DNA of 64,000 nucleotides from CBDCEG01 sp965215775 (GTDB lineage: Bacteria; Pseudomonadota; Gammaproteobacteria; Cardiobacteriales; Ostreibacteriaceae). The number at the start of each line of letters is the position of its first letter. Positions within the stretch are counted from its first letter, which is position 1. The position numbers and the translations under genes are program-made. Below the pieces are notes generated by a model. It was not told where the DNA came from, searched no databases, and worked only from the letters and a program-made list of their open reading frames with translations. The stretch is taken from contig CBDCEG010000019.1 in assembly GCA_965215775.1 (NCBI GenBank), positions 124,001-188,000 on the forward strand. Direction: 5' to 3'. Below are positions 45,082 to 54,430 of this stretch, piece by piece.

Positions 45082-47378
45082 TAGAGAAAATTAAGTCATC
45101 AGATAATGATGCTTTAGATACAGGTAATAAAGGAGACGGTGGGAATGAAAATAAAAACTTAGATAATAAACAGGATGCTTCTGTCCCAATAAGCTCCTCT
45201 TCTGACTCACTTGAGCAGTTTGCAAGAAAATCTGAAAGTGAGGTTAAACTATCTTTAGTTAATTTTGCAAACTGGGAAAAATCAGGATTTTTAGAAAAAG
45301 AACCGTTAAATAAATTACAAAGTAATGTTGAAGAGGTAAATTCTAGTGCGAGTGCTGCTAATTTTGATGACGCTAAAGAATTAACGCAATCAGTTTTAAA
45401 TACTTTAGATAAAATCAATATTAATGATATTAAACCAAATAAAGAAATCACAGCATGTATAGAAGACTCTTTAGTAGAGTTAGAAAATTCAGTTTCTAAG
45501 ATTGCGAATGGTGGATTTGGGGAAATATCAGAGCAAATACTTAACTCTATGAAGGAAAAAGAAGTGTCTGATATAGATAGTATTAAAGAGGTTGAGGCTG
45601 ATATTGTAAACAGTTCTGTCTCTGAAATGCTTGAAAACCTAAAAGACTCTAAAGTAAAATCTAATAATAATTTAGTTGAAAAAGAAAATTTAGTAGAAGA
45701 TATTTTAGACAAAAATAATTTAGAAGATATCCTTGAGGAAGAACCTTTGAGTGCGGATCCCCGAGAAGAGGATGGTATCTCTGAAGAAGTACTTGATGAT
45801 AGAATGTATAACTCACCTAAAGATTTAGATGAAACTATTTTGGATATATTCCTAAATGAAGCTAAAGATATTCTGCAGAAAAATGATAAAAATATTGAGA
45901 ATTGGTCAAATAATCACTCAGCTTTATCTGAGATACAAGAGTTGCAAAGGGGATTGCATACATTAAAAGGTGGTTCTAGAATGGCTGGACTAACCATAAT
46001 TGGTGATGTGTCTCATTATTTAGAAGATTTATTAGACCTTATTGTTGTTGATAAAATAGTAAATAAGGACAAAGCAACAGATATTTTAAATGAGGTTAAT
46101 AGTTATTTTTATGATGCTATAACTGAGATTTCTATAGGTAAAATTATTTATGAAAATAAAGCTATTTTTGAATTAATTAATAATTTTATTAAAGAAGAAA
46201 CAGGCAACGAAATAAAAATGGCTGTTAGAAAAGAAATTAGGAACTTACCAAAGAAAAAAATTACAGCTCCTATGCTTAAAGCTATAAATAATGATTCCGA
46301 GAAGAAATCTTATGACTTAAGAGTAAGCAGTGATTTCATAGATACATTTAATGCTTCGGTTGGAGAGTCTTTGATTGTTCGTGCGCAGATGGATCGCGGT
46401 ATTACAGAGCATTCTTTCCAGCTTGATGAATTGACATCAACAATAAATAGAATTAAAAATCACTTAACTCACCTAACAAATGAAACTGAAGCTCAAATAT
46501 TATTTAGACATGATATTGATAGTAATAATGAAAGTTTTGATCCGTTAGAACTTGATAGATTTAGTGAAATTCAACAGTTATCAAGATTTTTATCAGAATC
46601 TGTAGATGATTTACATAATATTCGTAGTTCTTTAGGATCTTATGTGACTAATTCTAGGCAGCTTTTAACAAGACAGAAAAAAATTCACTACAAGCTACAG
46701 CAAGATATTCTTTCAGCAACACTTGTTAGGTTTGATTCAATTGAGCTTAGAATACAACGAATAGTTAAACAAGTTTCATCAGAACTTGGCAAAGAAGCTA
46801 AGTTACAGATATATGGTGGGCAGGTTGAAATAGAAAGAAATATTCTAGAAAGTCTAATGCCTGGATTTGAACATGCAATAAGAAACTCTCTTGCACATGG
46901 TATTGAGTCACCAGAAGAAAGGGAGCAAAAAGGCAAAAAGGCAGAAGGAATTATACGAATTGGTGTTAGAAGAGAAGGGGCTGAAGTTTGGTTTATTATA
47001 GCTGATGATGGTCGTGGAGCTAACTATGATAACATTCGTAATAAAGCAAGAGGTCTTGATTTATTAGATGAAAGTAGGGCAGATGATGAAAATTACTTGT
47101 TACAACTTTTATTTGATTCTGGGTTCTCAACTGCATCTGAGCGAACTCAAGTTTCTGGTCGTGGAATAGGTTTAGATGTTTTAAGAACAATAGTTAATAG
47201 AAAACAGGGTAATATTGAAATTGAGTCTGAGCAAGATAGAGGACTAGCTATTTCAATAAGAATTCCATTCTCAATGAATGTTACCAATACATTAATTATT
47301 AATGTTGCAGACTTGACTTATGCCATCCCAATCTCTTATATTGAAGGTGTTTCAAAACTGGATGCTTCCAACATATAA
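44353..47378 (+). CDS. chpA: ChpA-type hybrid kinase, part 2: repeats, last HPt and kinase core
   Basis: Continuation after removal of the extra A at 44352; the first ATG in this frame is at 44406, but I infer no independent start. It holds the rest of one HPt-like unit, two more (near 44667 and 45208), a canonical HPt with the acceptor His at nt 45957-45959 in GLHTLKGGSRMAGL, a dimerisation helix region (about 46320-46700), and the ATPase: N box HAIRNSLAHGIES, G1 DDGRGANYDNIR, G2 GRGIGLDVLRTIV. The CheW-like domain begins (IPFSMNVTNTLIINV, YAIPISYIEGVSKL), then the frame breaks at about 47376, where one extra T in ACATATAAG gives a stop. Confidence 0.9.
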
Positions 47379-48153
47379 GAAGTTTAAATCAGGAGAAAGA
47401 GTTCATCACTTATATGGACAGAATAAATACTTGTTACAAGATTTAGTTGAATTTTTAGCTCCAGGAACTGAAAAAGTAATACCAAAATATGGAGTTCCAG
47501 TTATTTTAGTTAGAATTGGGGCAAATAGAGTTGCCCTAGAGATAACTGAAATCCTAAGTAGTCAAGAAACAATAATAAAAGCAGTTAATAACCAAATAGT
47601 TAGTATAGAAGGTATTATTGGGGCAACTACACTGGATGATGGTAAAGCTGTTCCTGTTCTTGATATAAAAGTTGTAGCTAATAAGCTAAATAAAGAGCTA
47701 TTAAGAAAGGCTAAACTAACAAACATTGAGAAGAAAGAAGTTGTAATTCTTGAAAAGATAAAACCTATAGTTGAGAAAAAACCAAGAATATTAATTGTAG
47801 ATGACTCGGTAACAATTAGGAATATAACATCTAAAATACTGAGTAAATTTAGAGTTGAAACAAACATTGCAAAAGATGGTCTTGATGCGGTTGATGTGGT
47901 TGCTGAATGGAAACCAGATTTAATATTACTTGATATTGAAATGCCAAGAATGGATGGTTTTGAGTTTGCAACTTATATTCGTGGAGAAGATAAACTTAAG
48001 GAAATTCCTATTATAATGATTACTTCTAGGATAGGAGAGAAGCATAGAGAAAGAGCAAATGAAATTGGTGTACAGGATTATTTAGGTAAGCCATACACTA
48101 AAGATAAATTGCTAGAAAGTATAGAAGCTACTCTAAAAATATCACTAAAATAG
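47320..48153 (+). CDS. chpA: ChpA-type hybrid kinase, part 3: CheW-like end and receiver domain
   Basis: Coding in the continuing frame resumes at about 47377 (KKFKSGERVHHLYGQNKYLL); the apparent ATG at 47320 is an out-of-frame artefact upstream of the break. It contains the second half of the CheW-like domain (GIIGATTLDDGKAVPVLDI) and a C-terminal receiver domain with acidic pocket ILIVDDSVTIRN, phospho-accepting Asp in ILLDIEMPRMDGFEF, and Lys in YLGKPYTKD. The terminal receiver is typical of ChpA and may serve as a phosphate sink or relay to PilG and PilH. Ten bases separate the stop from the next CheW gene. Confidence 0.9.
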   Translation: MPSQSLILKVFQNWMLPTYKKFKSGERVHHLYGQNKYLLQDLVEFLAPGTEKVIPKYGVPVILVRIGANRVALEITEILSSQETIIKAVNNQIVSIEGIIGATTLDDGKAVPVLDIKVVANKLNKELLRKAKLTNIEKKEVVILEKIKPIVEKKPRILIVDDSVTIRNITSKILSKFRVETNIAKDGLDAVDVVAEWKPDLILLDIEMPRMDGFEFATYIRGEDKLKEIPIIMITSRIGEKHRERANEIGVQDYLGKPYTKDKLLESIEATLKISLK

Positions 48154-48163
48154 AGGGATTAAA

Positions 48164-48649
48164 ATGAAAAAAATAGACTTACTATTATTACCTGTAGATG
48201 ATGACTTTATAATGATTCCAAAATCTATTGTTGAGTATGTTTTACCTTATGCAACACCTCTTCCAGGTGGGCATAATCACAAAGCAGTAATTGGGTCAAT
48301 AATATATAAAGAAAGTAAAGTTCCAATTTTAAATATTTTAAAATTAAGAAGTGGTTCTGCAGCTCAAGAGTTAATAGATAATCAAGATGATTATAAAAAT
48401 AGATTGGTGTTTATAAAGTCAACAACTGCAGAAAACCCTTTTGATTATTATGCGATAGTTACAACAGCGGCACCACGAGCAACTTCTATTTCAGAAGAAA
48501 GCATAAGAGAAATAAAGGATGATGGTGCTTACGGTGATTTGATTTATAGTAAAGTAGAAATAATTAATTTAAAAACATCAAAAGCTGAATATAATGCTTA
48601 TACATTTGACCTAGCTAAGTTGGAAAAAGAAATATTTAAAAATGATTAA
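48164..48649 (+). CDS. chpC: CheW-domain protein, ChpC-like
   Basis: A 161-residue protein with a CheW-like pattern: LLLLPVDDDFIMIPKSIVEY at the start, HKAVIGSIIYKESKVPILNI in the middle, and a C-terminal strand YNAYTFDLAKLEK. The second CheW adaptor after chpA in Pseudomonas is ChpC, and position supports that name. Neither pilK (CheR-like) nor chpB (CheB-like) is present between pilJ and accA. The ribosome site AGAGGGATT precedes the ATG. Confidence 0.8.
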   Translation: MKKIDLLLLPVDDDFIMIPKSIVEYVLPYATPLPGGHNHKAVIGSIIYKESKVPILNILKLRSGSAAQELIDNQDDYKNRLVFIKSTTAENPFDYYAIVTTAAPRATSISEESIREIKDDGAYGDLIYSKVEIINLKTSKAEYNAYTFDLAKLEKEIFKND

Positions 48650-48672
48650 ATAAAAGTCAAAAGGAGATAGTT

Positions 48673-49632
48673 ATGAATAAGGAAGAATTTATTGATATAG
48701 AGCAACCAATAGTTGAACTTCAGGAAAAAATAAGTCAACTTAGGGTTATTTCAGAATCAGGAGATATTGATATAAGCGAAGAAATGCAACGATTAGAAAC
48801 TAAATCAGAGCAACTAACAAAAAATATCTTTTCAAAACTAACACCTTGGCAAACAGCAAAACTAGCAAGACATCCATTGCGTCCTTACCTTTTAGATTAT
48901 ATTGATTTAATTTTTACTGACTTCCAAGAATTGCATGGAGATAGAGCTTTTGCAGATGATAAAGCCATAGTTGGTGGCATTGCTAAGCTAGATGATAAAC
49001 CTGTTATGATTATTGGTCAGCAAAAAGGAAGAAGAACTAAAGAAAAAATAATTAGAAACTTCGGAATGCCTAGACCTGAGGGATATAGAAAAGCCAAAAG
49101 GTTGATGAAGCTCGCGGAAAAATTCAATTTACCAATTATAACTTTTATTGACACCCCCGGAGCATATCCTGGAATTGGTGCGGAAGAAAGGGGGCAAAGT
49201 GAGGCAATAGCTGCAAATCTATTTGAAATGACTACTTTATCAGTTCCGATTATTTGCACCGTAATTGGTGAAGGTGGGTCTGGAGGAGCGTTGGCAATTG
49301 GAGTTGGCGATTATGTTTTTATGCTTAAGCATTCTATTTATTCAGTAATTTCTCCAGAAGGTTGTGCAACAATTCTTTGGCGTGGAGCTGAAAGAGCTGA
49401 AGAAGCAGCTGATGCTATGAATATAACTTCTGATAAATTATTAGAGCTTGGTTTAATAAGTGGAATTATTGATGAACCTCTTGGTGGTGCGCATAGAAAT
49501 GTTGAGCAAACTGCAAAAAATATAAAAGAAACAATAGAGAAAGCTTTAAAGGAAATTACTAAGCTAAGTAAAGAAGATATGCTTGATGCTAGATATGAAA
49601 AAATCAGAAACTTTGGATTTTTTGAAAGCTAG
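48673..49632 (+). CDS. accA: Acetyl-CoA carboxylase carboxyltransferase subunit alpha
   Basis: AccA with AccD transfers the carboxyl group from carboxybiotin to acetyl-CoA, starting fatty-acid synthesis. The 319-residue protein has FIDIEQPIVELQEKI at the start, LARHPLRPYLLDYI, LHGDRAFADD, MIIGQQKGRRTKEK, ITFIDTPGAYPGIGAEERGQ, and GEGGSGGALAIGVGD. It has an AGGAGATAG ribosome site. Its 3' end overlaps the tilS start by 38 bases, as in many gammaproteobacteria where accA and tilS (mesJ) are adjacent. Confidence 0.97.
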   Translation: MNKEEFIDIEQPIVELQEKISQLRVISESGDIDISEEMQRLETKSEQLTKNIFSKLTPWQTAKLARHPLRPYLLDYIDLIFTDFQELHGDRAFADDKAIVGGIAKLDDKPVMIIGQQKGRRTKEKIIRNFGMPRPEGYRKAKRLMKLAEKFNLPIITFIDTPGAYPGIGAEERGQSEAIAANLFEMTTLSVPIICTVIGEGGSGGALAIGVGDYVFMLKHSIYSVISPEGCATILWRGAERAEEAADAMNITSDKLLELGLISGIIDEPLGGAHRNVEQTAKNIKETIEKALKEITKLSKEDMLDARYEKIRNFGFFES

Positions 49633-50903
49633 TTTTAAAGATAAAATTCTTTCAAAAAGCACAGAAAAAAACAATAAAATAGTAATAGGATATAGTGGGG
49701 GCATAGACTCCCATGTTCTATTACATTTATCCAAATTTGCTCTAAAAAATACAGAAATAAATATCCAAGCAATTCATATAAATCACAAACTACAAAAAAA
49801 AATCAGATGATTGGGAAAATCACTGCAAACAAATCTGTAAAAATTTAAATATTCCAATAATATGCAAATCTTTAAGCACAAAACCAAAGCAAGGAGAAAG
49901 TATTGAAGCTTTTGCAAGAGTGGCAAGGTATAAAATAATTGAAAAGTATTTAGATAATGAAAGTATATTTCTGAGTGGACACCATCAACAGGATCAAGCT
50001 GAAACTTTTTTGCTTCAGCTTATGCGAGGTGCTGGTTTAGATGGTCTGAAATCTATGCCAGAAATTAAGGAATTAGGTAAAGGTCTATATTTTCGTCCTT
50101 TTTTAAATACTCCAAAAACTGTAATAAATAGTTATGCTAAGCAAAATAAATTAGATTATATAGAGGATGATAGTAATTATGATACGAGGTTTGCAAGGAA
50201 CTTCATTCGTAAAGAAGTTTTACCTATTTTACGAACTCGTTGGGAGAATGTGGATGCTTCAATTTCAAAATCTGCGAAGTGGCTTTCAGAAGTTGAAGAA
50301 AATATTCTTTCAGTTGATAATCTTATAATAAAAGAGTTAAATCAAAAGAGTTTTATTATACAAAAACAAGAGGTTCGTTCTTTTTTTAAATCTAAAACTG
50401 GAAAGCAGTTAAATGAAAAGCAACTTAATTATATTTTAACTATATTTTTAACAGCAAATCATGATAAAAACCCAGAATTAGACTTTTATGAATGGGTTAT
50501 TAGGCGTTTTGATGGACAAATTATAATAACAAAGAGTATTCTAGATTTGCCTGATAATTTAATTAACTTAACTGCTGAGGTAGGAGTTGATAAAATTATA
50601 TTTGATTCATTTAATTTGGTTTGGCAAGAGGGTAGGGGGCTTGATAAAAAAACATTTAAGACCTTAGAAATAAGAAAAGTTAACTTAAAAGATAGATTTC
50701 AACCGCATAACCGACAGAAAAGCCAAAAAATAAAAAAACTATTTTTAGAATATAAAATTCCATATTGGTTAAGAAGTAATCATTTTGGACTTTTTCATTT
50801 AGATGAATTAGTAGCACTTCCTAATATTGGGGTTGCAAAAAAACATTTTGTAGAAAGTGAAAGTTCATTTTTCCCAGAATTAGTTATTGATTACAAAATA
50901 TAA
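49595..50903 (+). CDS. tilS: tRNA(Ile)-lysidine synthase, one frameshift as sequenced
   Basis: TilS converts C34 of the CAU-anticodon isoleucine tRNA to lysidine and is essential. The PP-loop is IGYSGGIDSH at about residues 31-40, then IHINHKLQ, IEAFARVARY, and LSGHHQQDQAETFLLQLMRG, with RGAGLDGLKSM and FIRKEVLPIL. The frame is broken at the A9 run (49794-49802): eight As give KLQKKSDDWENHC and join the halves (about 435 residues). Start choices are ATG 49595 (MKKSETL), ATG 49586 or TTG 49583, all within the accA tail; 49595 best fits family N-termini. Overlap with accA implies coupling. Confidence 0.92.
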
Positions 50904-51008
50904 TAATTATCAGTTTATTATAGCTTAGCCTTGTTGCGTGTTAGAATGGAAAATATTAAGAAATAGAAACTAAACTAGAACATAAAAACAAAATCAAAAA
51001 CTTTAAAA

Positions 51009-52487
51009 ATGAATAAATTACGAACTATAATTATTATTGGAACTATCCTAGCTTTATTTTTAGCTTTGTTTTTCTTTGTGCAATTTACAGGCTTTCTTTT
51101 TACCATACAGGAAAAATATTCAGATGCACCTAGTTGGTTGATTTTTATTTATATTGCTGGAATTATTTTAATTTCTTTAGTTGGAGTTATTTTTGTTTAT
51201 CGTGTGAGTAAATTTGGTTCTTCACCACAAAAAATAGCCCAAAAAAAGGCAGAAATTATAGACGATGATAGTTTCTATAGTAAATTAAAAAAGCTAGAAA
51301 ACGAAGGTGGAGAAGTTTCACAAATAAAGTCTGACTGGAATAATTTAATGGAACTAAGAAAGTCTGAATCAGTAACTATTGCAATGTTTGGGGAAATAAA
51401 TGCAGGCAAAAGCTCAATTATTAAAACTCTTATAGGTAAAGATATTGAAATATCTGCTAAAGGAGGGCAAACAAAAACAATTACAAATTATAATTTTGAA
51501 AAAGAAAATCGCAAATATAATATATTTGATATGCCTGGTTTTAATGAGTTTGCAGGATTTTCAGAGGATATAATTCGTGAAAAAGCTATAAAATCTCACA
51601 TTGTTGCTTTTGTTATGCAAGAGGATATCACCAACACTTCTTATGAGGCTTATAAACACTTACAAAGTTATAAAAAACCAATAATTATAGCTATAAATAA
51701 AGCGGATTATTATTCAGAAGAAGAGCAACAGCAAATAACAAACAATATTCATTTGAAACTAGAAAATAAAACTAGAAGTAATTCTGAGAATTACTTGAAA
51801 GTTGTTTGGGTTAGTTCAGATGCTATGAAAAATGTTGAAAAACATTATGATAACGGTGAAATAAAAACAGAGGAAGTTTTGGTTGCTGGAAATATAGATT
51901 CTCTAATTTATGCAATAGAAGAAAAAACTTTTGATAGGTTAGCAATAAATAATAGCTTGGATAATAGTTATTATAAATCCTTAGAAAAGGATATTGATGG
52001 TGGAATTTTTAAAGTAAGGCATGAAAGAGCAAAGAAAATTGTAAAATCATATTCACAAAAGGCAATATTTGGAGGAATGGCTGCAATAGGTCCTGGAACT
52101 GATGTTTTGTTGCAAGGTTATTTGGGCATGGGAATGGCTAAAGATATTTGTAAAGTATATGAAATAAATGTAAAACAAGTAGATTTGGAATCAATGATGG
52201 ATATGCTTGGCTCAAAAATGAAAAAAGAATTAGCAGTTGTTTTGGCTTTATTGGGTAATATTTGCAAAGCTTTTCCAGGAATTGGAACAGTAGCTGGAGG
52301 TGTATTGCACGCTGTTGCTTATGGAATTATATTTGAGTCAGTTGGCAAGGCAATGATTTTATGTATTGAGAAAAATAATGGTCTTCAACAAAAAGATTTA
52401 GTTATTGAATTAGAAAAACAAATCTCAACTAATTTAGAAAAACGAGCAATTAAAATAGCAAAATCTGTATTTCTGAAGTCTAAATAA
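51009..52487 (+). CDS. Membrane-anchored GTPase with DUF697-like C-terminal domain
   Basis: A 492-residue protein with two membrane helices (residues 5-30 and 43-64), a GTPase domain with G1 GEINAGKSS at 128-136, G3 in IFDMPGFNEF and G4 in IAINKADYY, and a C-terminal glycine- and alanine-rich region (from about 340: KAIFGGMAAIGPGTDVLLQG and FPGIGTVAGGVLHAVAYG) that resembles DUF697 or related membrane-dipping domains of the YcjF/Era-like GTPases. The function is not established. It stands alone between tilS and a disrupted flavin-binding gene. Confidence 0.8.
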   Translation: MNKLRTIIIIGTILALFLALFFFVQFTGFLFTIQEKYSDAPSWLIFIYIAGIILISLVGVIFVYRVSKFGSSPQKIAQKKAEIIDDDSFYSKLKKLENEGGEVSQIKSDWNNLMELRKSESVTIAMFGEINAGKSSIIKTLIGKDIEISAKGGQTKTITNYNFEKENRKYNIFDMPGFNEFAGFSEDIIREKAIKSHIVAFVMQEDITNTSYEAYKHLQSYKKPIIIAINKADYYSEEEQQQITNNIHLKLENKTRSNSENYLKVVWVSSDAMKNVEKHYDNGEIKTEEVLVAGNIDSLIYAIEEKTFDRLAINNSLDNSYYKSLEKDIDGGIFKVRHERAKKIVKSYSQKAIFGGMAAIGPGTDVLLQGYLGMGMAKDICKVYEINVKQVDLESMMDMLGSKMKKELAVVLALLGNICKAFPGIGTVAGGVLHAVAYGIIFESVGKAMILCIEKNNGLQQKDLVIELEKQISTNLEKRAIKIAKSVFLKSK

Positions 52488-52529
52488 CTTAGACTTTTGT
52501 AATTACATCTTAAGAAAAAAAATATTTTT

Positions 52530-52898
52530 ATGAAAAAACAAATAAAACATGATAAATATACAACTATAAAAAAAGTTCCTCAAAGAGCAAGTTATGACTT
52601 TGGGAAAATAATTAAGCTAATTAATGATATTAAAACAGGACATATTGGCTATGTAAATGATGATGGGAGAGCTATGATAACTCCTTTAACTATTTGGGCT
52701 GATGATAGGTTTATATATTTGCATTTATTAAATAAAAGCAAAATTCAAAAAATATTAGAAGCTAATCAAGAAGTATGTTTATCAGTTGCTGAAACTTCGG
52801 AATGGGTTATGGCAAAATCAGCTTATAATCATAGTGCAAATTATTGCTCAGCTGTTCTCTACTGCAGTGGTGAAAGAGTTACAAATGAAGTTGAGTTT
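52530..52898 (+). pseudogene. Flavin-binding PPOX-like protein, 5' half (split by IS30)
   Basis: The 123 codons before the IS30 copy encode the N-terminal half of a pyridoxamine-5'-phosphate-oxidase-like split beta-barrel protein: VPQRASYDFGKIIKLINDIK, IGYVNDDGRAMITPLTIW, FIYLHLLNKSKIQKIL, and VMAKSAYNHSANYCSAVLYC. This is the family annotated as PPOX or nitroimidazole-resistance-like proteins that bind FMN or related cofactors. The frame passes into the IS30 sequence after VTNEVEF; the remainder starts at 53992. Removing the element restores an open frame (VEF then YNEIFENITNQ). Confidence 0.85.
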
Positions 52899-53991
52899 GC
52901 TAGATTCTACCTACAAGTGCAACTTTTCAAGTTCAGCTTGAAAGACTTCATTTGGGGTTTTAAATCCTAGTCGTTTTCGTGGTCTATTATTAATAAGTTC
53001 CACAAAATAAGCAAGTTCTTCATCAGAAACATTATTAAAATCAGTGCCTTTGGGAATAAATTCTCGGAGCAAACCGTTGGTATTTTCATTAGTTCCTCTT
53101 TCCCAAGGTGAGTAAGCGTGTGCAAAATAAACATTCATTTTCACTTGTTTTTCAATCTCTTGGTGTAAAGAAAACTCTTTGCCATTATCGTATGTCATGC
53201 TTATTCGTAACTCATTTGGTAAGTCTTTGAAATCTTTAACTGTAGCTTCTAAAATAGCTTTTGCAGTTGATTTTTTCACTTTGGAAGCAATTAATTTACC
53301 ACTTTTTCTTTCAACATTTGTAACTATCGCGCCTTGGTGATTTTTACCGACAATTGTGTCTCCTTCCCAGTGTCCAACTTCTTTTCTAAGCTCAATATTT
53401 TGCGGTCTTTCATCAATCATTCTACGATCTTTTATTTGATATTTTTCCTTTCTATTATGTTGATATTTTTCCTTTCTATTATGTTGATATTTCTTACCTT
53501 TTCTTCTGAAATACATCTTAACTAATTTTGGGTGATACTTATAAACAAATTGATAAATAGTCTCGTGGCAAATCGATTCTTGCGCCTCCTCTCGCCACTT
53601 TCCAGAAATTTGTTCTGGCGACCAATGTTGCTCTATTTTTATCAAAATATATTTCTCTAAAATACTATCAGGTAATATCCTAACATGCTTATTTGCAATA
53701 GATTTCCTCTTGGAAACTTTCTCCCATGCCTCTTCACCAACAAAGGTTTCTGCGTTTTTATTATTTTTTATGCAGCGGTATATTGTAGTCTTATTTTTGC
53801 CTAGTTTTATCGCTATTTCACAAGGATTATAATTCTCCTCAAGCAATGTTTCAATTTTTGTCATATCAGTTCTGGTTAATTGTGTGTATTTTTTCATAAT
53901 GTTATTATCTTAGTTAATAAAAATAAAAATAACTAGTTCCAAATTAAAACCTAAAAATAAAATTTAGTTGCACTTCGGTTTAGAAACCAGG
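52899..53991 (-). mobile_element. IS30-family insertion sequence, copy 2
   Basis: The same 1.09-kb element as copy 1, inverted. The right terminal repeat (GCTAGATTCTACC) starts at 52899 and the left terminal repeat ends at 53991. Flanking three-base sequences, read in the element's orientation, are ATA and AAA, so the expected duplication is imperfect. It splits a PPOX-like gene. Only one nucleotide difference from copy 1 was noticed (AAATGCAGAAA/AAACGCAGAAA). Confidence 0.9.
52911..53897 (-). CDS. IS30-family transposase (copy 2)
   Basis: A 328-residue protein identical to the copy 1 transposase, including the doubled KYQHNRKE segment and the DDE residues in GHWEGDTIVG, MTYDNGKEF and ERGTNENTNG. 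The intact frame means this copy may still be mobile, or can supply transposase for the split copy 3. Confidence 0.95.
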   Translation of the reverse strand: MKKYTQLTRTDMTKIETLLEENYNPCEIAIKLGKNKTTIYRCIKNNKNAETFVGEEAWEKVSKRKSIANKHVRILPDSILEKYILIKIEQHWSPEQISGKWREEAQESICHETIYQFVYKYHPKLVKMYFRRKGKKYQHNRKEKYQHNRKEKYQIKDRRMIDERPQNIELRKEVGHWEGDTIVGKNHQGAIVTNVERKSGKLIASKVKKSTAKAILEATVKDFKDLPNELRISMTYDNGKEFSLHQEIEKQVKMNVYFAHAYSPWERGTNENTNGLLREFIPKGTDFNNVSDEELAYFVELINNRPRKRLGFKTPNEVFQAELEKLHL

Positions 53992-54216
53992 TATAATGAA
54001 ATATTTGAGAATATTACTAATCAATTGGAAGAAAACCGTTACAGTAAAATCCGCCCACCTAGTGCAATAGAAATAAAACAAACCGCACTAATGAAACTAA
54101 CAATAAACACTGGTTCTTTTAAACAAAGAAATGAGGGCGTTTCGATTAATAAAGAATTAGATGATAAATATAATGTTAGTTATGGATTAATTCCTGCGTG
54201 TCCTTATGAAAAATAA
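53992..54216 (+). pseudogene. Flavin-binding PPOX-like protein, 3' half
   Basis: The 74 codons after IS30 copy 2 encode YNEIFENITNQLEENRYSKI, then RPPSAIEIKQTALMKLTINT and VSYGLIPACPYEK, ending at TAA 54216. This is the expected C-terminal half of the PPOX-like family, including the RPPS and IPACPY-like end. No start codon in good context lies here, so it is not expected to be expressed. An ATG at 53968 lies inside the insertion sequence. Confidence 0.85.
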
Positions 54217-54430
54217 TAAAAAGCTAAATATGTAATTTGAAAAAGTTTAGGTAAATTTTTAAATATAGTATTATGCTAAATATAAAAACTTAAATAACCA
54301 ACCTCTCAAATATGGATTATTGACTAATTCTTAGTTTATTAATAAACTCCTATTATCATATAAATATATATATGTATAACTTATTTACTTTAGGCTAATT
54401 TAAAAACAACAATTACTAAAAGAGGACAAA

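Noticed and set aside
44406..47378. Independent kinase gene starting at ATG 44406
   Set aside because: The sequence upstream in the repaired frame is a near-identical copy of the repeat in the first half, so this is the continuation of chpA after a one-base insertion.
31670..53991. Composite transposon bounded by two IS30 copies
   Set aside because: The enclosed genes are housekeeping (accA, tilS) and pil-chp genes in a plausible native order, and copy 1 has its own matching target duplication, so independent insertions are simpler.
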